Shown one piece after another: positions 1-7,097 of a stretch of 64,000 nucleotides of DNA; within the stretch, counting starts at the first letter, position 1, and every line of letters starts with the position of its first letter. The stretch spans positions 45,484 to 109,483 of the forward strand of contig JAVBTX010000021.1 of NCBI GenBank assembly GCA_031555935.1. The letters run 5' to 3'. Position numbers and translations under genes: made by a program. The DNA comes from Roseburia_C sp031555935 (GTDB lineage Bacteria; Bacillota; Clostridia; Lachnospirales; Lachnospiraceae). Below the pieces are notes generated by a model. The model saw only the letters and a list, made by a program, of their open reading frames with translations. It ran no database searches and was not told the origin of the DNA.

Positions 1-531
1 CTGCGGCTCGTTGATATAGCTCATCAGCGCTTGCTTTAATACTTCACGCTCGAGGCGCTCTTCATACTTTAGGCAATCACAGATTAGACGTTCTTTTTCA
101 TATATCTTGATTGTTCCCTGGTCAAATGGTATCTCTGCTACCCCAAGTTCCAGTGCCTCCGCCTCTGTATAATACGGATGGATTACGGGATAGTCCATCT
201 TAAACCTTGACTTCGAAGTGTTCTTGCTGATTGCAATACTCCAGGCGAAGGGACGTTGTTTACAATATCCATAATAGTAAAGAGCCGTATCCATTGTCAG
301 GACCGCGTCAGGAAATAATCCGTAAATGATACTCTCTTCCGGTTTGTCTTTATAATTCATCGAATAATATCCGCTTTTTACATGGTCTAAGGTCTTGTCG
401 GCTACCAGCCGCTGAATGCTGCGGTAGGTCAGACCGAGGGGATAAAGCTGCGCCGCCTTGACGATTCCGCCATTTGCTTCCATTAGCTGCTTGATTTCCT
501 TGATTTGTTCTTCTCGTTTATCATTTTGCAT
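1..531 (-). CDS. AbiEi-family antitoxin / transcriptional repressor (C-terminus cut by window edge)
   Basis: An open frame of 177 codons runs off the left edge, so the stop is not seen. The start is the ATG at 529-531, preceded by a strong AAGGAG Shine-Dalgarno. The first ~50 residues form a winged-helix-like domain (IKQLMEANGGIVKAAQL then YRSIQRLVADKTLDHV), followed by GYYSM and a region with MDTALYYYGY and PYYTEAEALELG, an arrangement typical of AbiEi antitoxins of type IV toxin-antitoxin systems. AbiEi represses its own operon and counteracts the nucleotidyltransferase toxin AbiEii, whose gene would lie further left, outside the window. The family call is by pattern recognition; the toxin partner is inferred. 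Confidence 0.75.
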   Translation of the reverse strand, partial: MQNDKREEQIKEIKQLMEANGGIVKAAQLYPLGLTYRSIQRLVADKTLDHVKSGYYSMNYKDKPEESIIYGLFPDAVLTMDTALYYYGYCKQRPFAWSIAISKNTSKSRFKMDYPVIHPYYTEAEALELGVAEIPFDQGTIKIYEKERLICDCLKYEERLEREVLKQALMSYINEPQ

Positions 532-574
532 AGCAATCTCCTTTTCTTCCAACGTCTGGCGACTTATCTGTTTT

Positions 575-603
575 AGTATACGTCTATTTTTGCCACTTGT
601 CAA
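575..603 (-). promoter_or_regulatory. Promoter of the AbiEi-like gene
   Basis: Read on the minus strand, TTGACA (603-598) is separated by exactly 17 bp from TATACT (580-575), a near-consensus vegetative promoter. The start codon lies 44 bp downstream of the -10 box. Confidence 0.75.
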
Positions 604-604
604 T

Positions 605-660
605 TTGTCTTGTACTTCTTTTTGCTGATTGCATTTTGCCAAATATTGTCTTATACTTCT
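605..660. repeat. 15-bp direct repeats in the divergent control region
   Basis: TTGTCTTGTACTTCT (605-619) is repeated as TTGTCTTATACTTCT (646-660), one mismatch, 41 bp apart (about four helical turns). A further TTGTCTT follows at 678-684. They lie directly upstream of the antitoxin -35 box, and the second copy covers the -10 of the rightward promoter. AbiEi proteins repress by binding repeats in their own promoter, so these are candidate operators; that role is inferred. Confidence 0.5.
629..657 (+). promoter_or_regulatory. Promoter of the ArgR-like small gene
   Basis: TTGCAT (629-634), a 17-bp spacer and TATACT (652-657) precede the ATG at 708. The -10 falls inside the second 15-bp direct repeat, so a protein bound there would block this promoter. 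Confidence 0.55.
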
Positions 661-707
661 AGTTAGTACATATTAATTTGTCTTTTATGTCTCAAAAGGA
701 GAATACA

Positions 708-1217
708 ATGGATAACCCTTCGTTACGAAAAAATCCCTCCCGGGAACAATGCCAGAAAGTTATTAAACGAATCCTCGTTACCGAGGTGTTAGAAAAGGGG
801 CGAAACGCTCACTTTAAGCAAGCTTCCGATTTTATGAATTACTTCCAGTCACTTTATCCCGCTTCCGATGCTTTAACCAAGCAGGTGCAACGGGCCATTA
901 AGGCAATGGATATGCCTAAGGATGAAGATGGTTATTACATTATCAATAAAACAACGGAACAATTAGAGCAGGAAAATGAGTTAAAGCATTTGTTAAAAAG
1001 CGGTTCTGCCGCTTGGGCTTCCCTCGATGAATGTGAACCGGTTCTATTAACAGTAGATGCACCACTGCGTAATTACTTGATTCATGCCTTAAGCACCTCG
1101 ATTACTTTTGAAAATCGCTTTGAAACGATTGTTGAGACGAATAATGGAATTATCATTTACACGAAAGAAAAAGCCAGACTACTCTCGATGTTGGGGAGTC
1201 TGATGCCAGGGCGCTAA
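708..1217 (+). CDS. Small protein of unknown function, weakly ArgR-like
   Basis: A 169-residue protein. The ATG at 708 is chosen because AAAGGAG lies 6 bp upstream; the in-frame TTG at 678 has no ribosome binding site. The basic N-terminus (about residues 8-60) could be a helix-turn-helix, and the C-terminal ~60 residues (PVLLTVDAPLRNYLIHAL, then ENRFETIVETNNGIIIYTKE) match the length and strand-helix order of the arginine repressor oligomerisation domain. No diagnostic ArgR motif is clear, so this is a weak resemblance. It is divergent from the antitoxin gene and ends at a bidirectional terminator shared with dacF. Confidence 0.5.
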   Translation: MDNPSLRKNPSREQCQKVIKRILVTEVLEKGRNAHFKQASDFMNYFQSLYPASDALTKQVQRAIKAMDMPKDEDGYYIINKTTEQLEQENELKHLLKSGSAAWASLDECEPVLLTVDAPLRNYLIHALSTSITFENRFETIVETNNGIIIYTKEKARLLSMLGSLMPGR

Positions 1218-1325
1218 CGTTAATATCGTCTCACAATAAACATGATACTATCTATAATTTCAGATTTATTTGCACAATTAAAAAATATTTGCCGAAAAAT
1301 AGGGCTTTCCGCCTGCATGTCCACA

Positions 1326-1375
1326 AAAAATAGAAACGACAATTTTTAAATATAAATTTTGTCGTTTCTATTTTT
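1326..1375. terminator. Bidirectional terminator
   Basis: Perfect 17-bp inverted repeat (1326-1342 and 1359-1375, arm AAAAATAGAAACGACAA) with a 16-nt loop. The A-run at one end and T-run at the other let it end transcription from both convergent neighbours. Confidence 0.85.
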
Positions 1376-1427
1376 ATTCTGCTTAAATCTTCGTTCTATG
1401 ATTTTGTCAGAGACAATTTTTCTAGTT

Positions 1428-2837
1428 TTACTTTAACTTCCGACGACGATGATGCCGACGACGATGCTTTCGGGTGTCTTTTATCGTCCGATACTTCGGT
1501 TGGCGGTACTTTCGGCTGCCAATTATTTTGTGCTTGATAATGTAGAAGTTATCAACTAATTTTGCAATCAGGAAGATGCACACCGCTACGGCTGCCATCC
1601 CCAATAGGACAAATATTACTTTTTTCACATCAATCTGGAATACCTTTTTGTTATTTTCATCTGCCCCCATTTCTGTTTCTTCAACCAAGTTATCAAATGG
1701 GAACATTTCAACCGTCGCGCCGGTTGCCGTAATATCTGCCTCTCCTACAACATGTCCCGCAAAGGTATATTCTAACGATGCCACCACGTTACTATCCGCC
1801 TTATCATATGTTATCTTTGGTTCCGCCTCATGAAATTCTGCGGTCTTCGGTATTACGATTACAGCCTCTTCATCTAATTTAACATAAGATTCATTGTTGT
1901 TTAACTTGCCCGCATTTTTTTCATCGGTTTCATAACGTGTTTCATTATCTGAAATATTCAATATCTGAAAATTATCAAAACAGTAATTATGAAGGTTTAT
2001 TGAATCCGTCCACTGCGATGGCGAGTTTGCATTCATGATAATACAAATTAATGTCAAACCATCTTTTTCGGCATAAGTTACTAATGTACTATTTGCGGCA
2101 TCGGTATATCCTGTTTTTCCGCCCGTGCAATATTCATACTGATACTGTGTTTTTCGATATGGATACAACATTTCATTGTGGTTCTTTAAATACGTTTCCT
2201 CATCATGTTTATTGGTCGGCGCAATTGTATGTCGAGCCGTTCCGGTTAGTACTCGGAAATTCTCTTTCTGATAGGCCGCCCGCGCAATTAACGCCATATC
2301 ATAGCAACTCGTATAATGTTCTTCATCCGTCAACCCGTGCGGGTTATTGAAATGGGTATCCGTACAACCTAATTCCTTGGCCTTATCGTTCATCATCTGG
2401 ATAAATACTTCCAGACTTCCACCACCCACATGCTCAGCCGCCGCATACGCACATTCATTTGCCGACTCCAACATGATTGCATACAAGGTGTCTTCCATTG
2501 TCATTTCTTCGCCAACATCACGAGATATACCCGAGCCTTCGGTCTTGTATACCGAATCATGGGAAAATGTTACGATTTCATCCATTGAAGAATTCTCCAG
2601 TATCAGCATTGATGTCATAATCTTCGTAATACTTGCCGGATAATGCTGCTCATGACTATTCTTTTCATATAGTATTGTTCCCGTATTTGCTTCCATCACA
2701 ATCACGCAAGGAGACTCCACCTCCGGCCCCTCCGGCCAGTAATCCGCGGCCTGCACGTTTAGAGCTTCTATTCCCAAAGAACATACCGCACAAATAGCAG
2801 CTAGTGCGATGCTCACCTTTTTTGTATGCTTAATCAT
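1428..2837 (-). CDS. dacF: D-alanyl-D-alanine carboxypeptidase (penicillin-binding protein, DacF/DacA type)
   Basis: A 469-residue serine peptidase S11. It trims the terminal D-Ala of peptidoglycan pentapeptides outside the cytoplasmic membrane. An N-terminal signal peptide (about 1-30) is followed by the three active-site motifs: SITK (SxxK), SAN within ESANECA (SxN), and KTG within GGKTGYT. A C-terminal membrane segment (about 400-425) and a very basic tail ending RRHHRRRKLK anchor the protein. The ATG at 2837 has AGGAG 7 bp upstream. The long Arg/His/Lys tail is more basic than usual for the family. The dacF/dacA distinction is not decided by sequence alone. Confidence 0.93.
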   Translation of the reverse strand: MIKHTKKVSIALAAICAVCSLGIEALNVQAADYWPEGPEVESPCVIVMEANTGTILYEKNSHEQHYPASITKIMTSMLILENSSMDEIVTFSHDSVYKTEGSGISRDVGEEMTMEDTLYAIMLESANECAYAAAEHVGGGSLEVFIQMMNDKAKELGCTDTHFNNPHGLTDEEHYTSCYDMALIARAAYQKENFRVLTGTARHTIAPTNKHDEETYLKNHNEMLYPYRKTQYQYEYCTGGKTGYTDAANSTLVTYAEKDGLTLICIIMNANSPSQWTDSINLHNYCFDNFQILNISDNETRYETDEKNAGKLNNNESYVKLDEEAVIVIPKTAEFHEAEPKITYDKADSNVVASLEYTFAGHVVGEADITATGATVEMFPFDNLVEETEMGADENNKKVFQIDVKKVIFVLLGMAAVAVCIFLIAKLVDNFYIIKHKIIGSRKYRQPKYRTIKDTRKHRRRHHRRRKLK

Positions 2838-2934
2838 CTATTTCTCCTATTGAACCTTTTTGAAGGATATTTTCCCTTAGATGTAAAGGAAGGGAAATTA
2901 TTTTGTAATTTATTCGTAATTTATTTCTATTCCT

Positions 2935-2963
2935 AGTATAGACGGACGATATGAAAGGTGCAA
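2935..2963 (-). promoter_or_regulatory. Promoter of dacF
   Basis: On the minus strand TTGCAC (2963-2958), 17 bp, TATACT (2940-2935). The transcript would have a ~90-nt leader. Confidence 0.65.
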
Positions 2964-3000
2964 TACTTTTTGGGAAAATTTATTTAGATAAGGAGGTTGT

Positions 3001-3269
3001 GAGTCAAATGGGAGGGAGTTAAATGTATTGGCTTGTCATATGGCAGGATGGGGGCGGCCGTCTTTGTTCCGGATGTACGAGAGTAAGGGCTTCTAAGTAT
3101 TCTGCTTTTGGTTGTTTGTTGCCCTACGTAACCGGCTTCCGTGTCGGGGCATTACTGGATTTTGATAGAATACTAAGAAGCTCTAACTCTCTCCCAACGT
3201 CACAAAGACGGCCGCCCCCATCCTACCATACGACAATTCACTCTTTGAATGACCCCCCATTTGACGCTC
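3001..3269. repeat. Large imperfect-palindrome element A
   Basis: A hairpin-forming element. The main arms are 3035-3067 and 3202-3234 (33 nt, two mismatches, core GGATGGGGGCGGCCGTCTTT). An outer pair (about 3001-3015 with 3253-3269, core TCAAATGGG) and an inner pair (3085-3103 with 3167-3187, core CTTCTAAGTATTCT) nest with it. It is richer in GC than its surroundings and holds no convincing gene. Element B at 3372-3608 is a related copy in opposite orientation. It could be a mobile MITE-like sequence or a structured RNA; the sequence does not decide. Confidence 0.75.
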
Positions 3270-3371
3270 AAGGCTCTCGAAATAAATATTAAAATATAGA
3301 TACACTTCGCCCGATAACGGTTCTTGGGGTTTTTGGTTTTTAAAAGGTAGAGGTTGAAAGCGTTGGGATTT

Positions 3372-3608
3372 GCGTATCGCCGGGAGGAGCATCCGGGTTT
3401 GGTGACTTGGGAGGATGTTAGAGCTTCTTAGTATCCCGCCACAACGTAGGAATGACTCGGCATGGACGCCGGGTCAAGGCGCAGGGCGGCACGGATGCCG
3501 CCTCTAAGCCGGTTGCGAACGGAAGACAATAGTAATCGCCGTGGATACTTAGAAGCTCTTATATCTGTACATCGGAACCAAACCCGGATGCTCCTCCCGG
3601 CGATACGC
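3372..3608. repeat. Large palindrome element B, inverted relative to element A
   Basis: Main arms 3372-3403 and 3577-3608 are perfectly complementary over 32 nt (core GCCGGGAGGAGCATCCGGG). The inner arms (about 3417-3436 and 3543-3562) carry the same AGAGCTTCTTAGTAT / ATACTTAGAAGCTCT motif as element A. In reverse orientation, the half-element spacers (TGTAC and TTGGGA versions) and the loop (AACCGGCTT and TCATTCC-like words) also match element A, with an extra GC-rich stretch in B. The outer stem sequence differs entirely from A although pairing is kept. No gene is supported inside. Confidence 0.75.
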
Positions 3609-3701
3609 CAAAACATAACTTTTTTATTACCCCTTCCTTTTACCCCCCATTTATTGTAAAATTAAACCTGCAAACACTACTTAACCATTTTGGAGGATAA
3701 C

Positions 3702-4340
3702 ATGCGACTTAGAAACATACCCGCCGCCGCCGAGGCAATTGAAACCAGCGAATACTGTGTTTTAGACTATACCAAGCATAAAGGGCAGTGGCGAACGCTT
3801 TTTGATAACGAAAACCCACTAGCGATGGAAATCGGCATGGGTAAAGGAAAGTTTTTGATGGAATTGGCCATGCTTCACCCTGACGTGAATTTTATTGGTG
3901 TGGAACGCTATGACAGTGTTTTGTACCGGGCGCTTCAGAAGATGGAACAATTCCCACTTCCCAATATTCGTTTTTTATGTATTAATGCTGAGATATTGCC
4001 AGAGATTTTTGATACTGGCGAATTGGATAAGATTTATCTTAACTTTTCTGACCCGTGGCCAAAGGACCGTCATGCGAAAAGAAGACTTACATCGAAGGAA
4101 TTTCTTGCCCGTTATGATAAGGTATTAAAATCAGACGGATGCATTGAATTTAAAACAGATAACCGCTCGTTGTTTGACTTTTCGCTGGAAGAAGTAAAAG
4201 CATCCAACTGGAAGCTGGATGCCTTTACCTATGACTTGCACAACGATATTGCCATGAATATCGGTAATGTTATGACTGAATATGAGGAGAAATTTTCATC
4301 GCTGGGAAATCCGATTTGTAAAATGATTATTTCTCGCTAA
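3702..4340 (+). CDS. trmB: tRNA (guanine-N7-)-methyltransferase
   Basis: A 212-residue Rossmann methyltransferase that makes m7G46 in tRNA using S-adenosylmethionine. MEIGMGKGKFLMELA is the SAM-binding loop, and FSDPWPKDRHAKRRL is the family signature with the catalytic Asp; the C-terminal FKTDN and TEYEEKF motifs are also present. The ATG at 3702 is chosen over a TTG at 3690 because GGAGG sits 5 bp before it. Its 3' end overlaps the convergent lgt by 14 bp. Confidence 0.95.
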   Translation: MRLRNIPAAAEAIETSEYCVLDYTKHKGQWRTLFDNENPLAMEIGMGKGKFLMELAMLHPDVNFIGVERYDSVLYRALQKMEQFPLPNIRFLCINAEILPEIFDTGELDKIYLNFSDPWPKDRHAKRRLTSKEFLARYDKVLKSDGCIEFKTDNRSLFDFSLEEVKASNWKLDAFTYDLHNDIAMNIGNVMTEYEEKFSSLGNPICKMIISR

Positions 4341-5094
4341 ATTTGTCTTTGACGCTTAAAACATACATCAGAACGCCACCCGCAAATATAAATACGGAAA
4401 TGAGCTGGGACGTTGATAAGAATCCCACACTGCCGCGATAATCGTTCCGGAAGAATTCGACAATGAATCTGCCAATGCTATATAGGAACATGTACATCGC
4501 GGCTATTTTTCCGCGCTTTGGCTCTTTTCTGGCATAGAGATATAGTATTCCGGCAATCGCAAAATCGCCGATACTCGATATAATCTGAGTTGGGAATAAT
4601 TTTACTCCAATTGGTGCTTCCCCGGATATATGATAGGTAAACCCAATCGGAAGGTCTGTTTCCCTTCCATAGCAACAGCCCGCGAAGAGACAGCCAATTC
4701 GTCCAAAGCCCTGGGCTAATGCCACACTTGGAATTACTAAATCAAAATATTCCATAAACCGCTGACCTTTTATCCGACAGTAAATTAGACTTGTTAATAC
4801 ACCACCAATAATTCCCCCATAAACAACGTAGCCATAATGGAAGTTCCATAAAATGGATGGGTCCTGTAAAATATTCTGAAACTCTACAATATAAAATAAT
4901 AATCTCGAACCAAGTAAACCACCAATCACTGCGCACCAGAAGATACCAAAGATGATATCCTGATTCATACCTCGCTTTTTCGCTCTGTAATCGCTGATGA
5001 GATAAGCACTAATAAATCCGATTGCCTCCATTAGTCCGTAAATGTGTATGGTAATTGGCCCTATTGGTATTTCATTAATCATATTTTTACCCAT
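4327..5094 (-). CDS. lgt: Phosphatidylglycerol-prolipoprotein diacylglyceryl transferase
   Basis: A 255-residue polytopic membrane protein with about seven transmembrane segments. It moves diacylglycerol from phosphatidylglycerol onto the lipobox cysteine of prolipoproteins. The HIYGLMEAIGF start, GGLLGSRLLFYIVE, YGGIIGG and QGFGRIGCLFAGCCYG are family hallmarks; the last holds the conserved Arg. Start choice is uncertain: the ATG at 5094 has only a weak GAGAAAG upstream, and a second ATG follows four codons later. No lipoprotein-processing partner lies adjacent. Confidence 0.93.
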   Translation of the reverse strand: MGKNMINEIPIGPITIHIYGLMEAIGFISAYLISDYRAKKRGMNQDIIFGIFWCAVIGGLLGSRLLFYIVEFQNILQDPSILWNFHYGYVVYGGIIGGVLTSLIYCRIKGQRFMEYFDLVIPSVALAQGFGRIGCLFAGCCYGRETDLPIGFTYHISGEAPIGVKLFPTQIISSIGDFAIAGILYLYARKEPKRGKIAAMYMFLYSIGRFIVEFFRNDYRGSVGFLSTSQLISVFIFAGGVLMYVLSVKDKFSEK

Positions 5095-5214
5095 ATCTTT
5101 CTCAATTTTTTTCTATTCCTCTACTATAATAGAATTTTTTGGTCTTGTCTACTTACTATTTTTGTCATCCTTATTATTACTAGTGCATAATATAAAAAAA
5201 AAGGAGCCCTCTGT

Positions 5215-5340
5215 ATGAAACCAATGAACAGAATTCTCCTTCTATCTTACCGTAAACCTCTCATTAAAAAACGCTGTCATGGTCTTGGCCGCTCGTTTCG
5301 TGAACTTGAAAGATTTCTGCGGTGTTTCAAATGTAAGTGA
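5215..5340 (+). CDS. Possible 41-residue basic small protein
   Basis: The ATG at 5215 has AAGGAG 9 bp upstream, and a possible promoter (TTGTCA 5162-5167, CATAAT 5186-5191) precedes it. The product begins MKPMNRILLLSYRKPL and is very basic, with three cysteines, two of them in the C-terminal RCFKCK. It is unlike any protein I recognise. It sits alone between lgt (divergent) and tRNA-Lys (opposite strand). Translation is plausible but not proven. Confidence 0.4.
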   Translation: MKPMNRILLLSYRKPLIKKRCHGLGRSFRELERFLRCFKCK

Positions 5341-5425
5341 TACTATAAATAGATTGTGCTCCTTTTGACCAATAAAAAAGCACCAACCCCGTGGTCCCTT
5401 TACCACAAAATCAGTACTTTGGAAA

Positions 5426-5498
5426 TGCGTCTTCAGGGGTTCGAACCCTGGACACCCTGATTAAGAGTCAGGTGCTCTACCAACTGAGCTAAAGACGC
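5426..5498 (-). tRNA. tRNA-Lys (CTT anticodon)
   Basis: Cloverleaf read on the minus strand: acceptor GCGTCTT pairs with AAGACGC, discriminator A, D-arm with AGCTCAGTTGGTAGAGC, anticodon stem CCTGA/TCAGG around loop CTCTTAA, and T-arm with GGTTCGAACCC. CCA is not encoded. Confidence 0.97.
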
Positions 5499-5518
5499 AT
5501 CTGCTTGACGCAAAATTT

Positions 5519-5547
5519 ATTATATAATATATATGACACAATTGCAA
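5519..5547 (-). promoter_or_regulatory. Promoter of tRNA-Lys
   Basis: On the minus strand TTGCAA (5547-5542), 17 bp, TATAAT (5524-5519), about 20 bp before the tRNA 5' end. Confidence 0.75.
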
Positions 5548-5571
5548 CAATTAATTTACTTTTTTTGGTTT

Positions 5572-7011
5572 CTATTGAATATTCGCCAAAAGTGCTGCAA
5601 TTTCATCTGGTGTCATAACCTTATTTGGATTTGACAAGTCCGGCATCGGTGGTTTTGCTTCCTCAACCACGGGCTCTGCTATTACTGGTTCCGGCTCTGC
5701 TACCGGTGATTCGTCTGCTCCACCAATATTCGCAAGCAAGGCCGCGATGTCATCTGGTGACATTACCTTATTGGGGTCTGATAAATCTGGCATTGGTGGT
5801 TTTGCTTCCTCAGCTACGGGTTCTTCCATTACTGGTTCCGGCTCTACTGCCGGTGATTCCTCTGGTCCACCAATATTTGCCAATAATGCCGCAATGTCGT
5901 CTGGTGACATTACCTTATTGGGGTCTGATAAATCTGGCATTGGTGGTATTGCTTCTTCAACTATTGGCTCTTCGATTATCGGTTCTTCTACTATCGGTTC
6001 TTCTATTATTGGTTCGATAACTGCTTCCTCTATCACAGCTTCTTCAAACATGGGTTCTTCAAACACCGGTTCTTCCAGCACGGATTCTGCCATTACCGGC
6101 TCTTCAGCAGTAATATCTTCTGATAAAAAGTCATCAAAGGATGAGTCTTCTTTTAACATATCATCAAAGGAGAACGACTCCTCCATTACTGGTGACTGCT
6201 GCGTTTCCATTACCGGAGTCTCCATTGATGGCATTTCCGCTGATGGAGATTCCATTAATGGAGACTCCATTTTCATCTGTGGATTTGGCATCATCTGTGA
6301 CTGTGCCATCTGCGACTGCATCATCTGTGGCTGCATCATCTGCGGCTGTGCCATTACTACCTGTGGCTGGGAATCCTTGATTGTCTGTGTTGACTGAAGG
6401 ATTTCATTTTTAATTGACAATTCCAATTCTTTTAATTTTGATACAGATTCTTGCTGCTTTGCAATAATTTCTTTATTTGCCTGCTCAACAATGATTCGCT
6501 GTTGGTCAATCAATTTTTCATTATTTTTAACAAGCTGATCTTCAAAGCTAAATAGACGTTCTAATACCTTATCATTGGAATTCATCAGTGCGTCGGTGTT
6601 TTCTTTGTTTCGGCTGATGTTTACTTTCGCAATGGCCTTTTGTGCTGCAATAATTTCTTCCGTTGGGGTCTTGGCATTATCTTCTAAAAACTCAAGGCGC
6701 TCGTTAAATTCCTCAAAGCTTTTCTGCATCAAAAGGTAGGATGCTTTTTCCGATGTTAAAATATTATCGATAGATTCTGCTATTCGCTGTTCTTTTTCAT
6801 AATTATGCTGTAGAATCGCGGCAATCAAAATATATAAAAATGCGATGAGAAGGACTGTTACTGTTACTAGCGCTTCAAAATAATCAGATGGATGTATCAT
6901 CATATAAATTTCTGCGAGAAGTAGTACAAACAGCATAATCGCAGAAAATACAATCCGAATATTAACCATATTTTTTTTCTTTTTTGCTACTTTTGTATTC
7001 TTGTTTCCCAT
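5572..7011 (-). CDS. Membrane-anchored coiled-coil protein with three C-terminal FliM-like repeats
   Basis: A 479-residue protein. A basic N-terminus is followed by two membrane segments (about 18-38 and 45-67), then a coiled coil (about 70-210), a Met/Gln/Pro-rich stretch (MQPQMMQSQ type), and a long acidic Glu/Pro/Val linker. The end holds three near-identical modules with the core DPNKVMSPDDIAALLANI (the last reads MTPDEIAALLANI) separated by EPEPV-rich spacers. The SPDDIAALL core resembles the LSQ-EIDALL peptide at the FliM/FliY N-terminus that binds CheY. Function is unknown; a scaffold displaying repeated peptide ligands is an inference. Confidence 0.85.
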   Translation of the reverse strand: MGNKNTKVAKKKKNMVNIRIVFSAIMLFVLLLAEIYMMIHPSDYFEALVTVTVLLIAFLYILIAAILQHNYEKEQRIAESIDNILTSEKASYLLMQKSFEEFNERLEFLEDNAKTPTEEIIAAQKAIAKVNISRNKENTDALMNSNDKVLERLFSFEDQLVKNNEKLIDQQRIIVEQANKEIIAKQQESVSKLKELELSIKNEILQSTQTIKDSQPQVVMAQPQMMQPQMMQSQMAQSQMMPNPQMKMESPLMESPSAEMPSMETPVMETQQSPVMEESFSFDDMLKEDSSFDDFLSEDITAEEPVMAESVLEEPVFEEPMFEEAVIEEAVIEPIIEEPIVEEPIIEEPIVEEAIPPMPDLSDPNKVMSPDDIAALLANIGGPEESPAVEPEPVMEEPVAEEAKPPMPDLSDPNKVMSPDDIAALLANIGGADESPVAEPEPVIAEPVVEEAKPPMPDLSNPNKVMTPDEIAALLANIQ

Positions 7012-7097
7012 GTTATAAAAATCCTCCTTGATTATTCAAGTATTCTGTCTGTTCTATCTTAGCACAGATGGTTCAAAGATGTAAACGCTGATTAAGA

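Noticed and set aside
678..707. TTG start of the small ArgR-like gene at 678
   Set aside because: The ATG at 708 has AAAGGAG at proper spacing; the TTG has none.
3023..3292. An 89-codon plus-strand frame through hairpin element A
   Set aside because: It spans both arms and the loop of a palindrome, with no ribosome binding site and no recognisable protein. Similar frames at 3183-3392, 3428-3616 and 3462-3659 are by-products of the GC-rich inverted repeats.
3001..3608. Integron attC sites
   Set aside because: Conserved RYYYAAC/GTTRRRY boxes in the right positions are not seen, the arms are longer than in typical attC, and no integrase or cassette gene is in the window.
5706..5960. Possible CRISPR-like direct repeats
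   Set aside because: The repeats are in-frame coding repeats with differing, non-uniform spacers of the same protein; no cas gene is nearby.
5625..6397. Two plus-strand frames rich in Ser/Gly/Ile or Leu/Val/Pro
   Set aside because: They lie opposite the repetitive Glu/Pro/Val coding sequence of the minus-strand gene, and their composition is the mirror of it.
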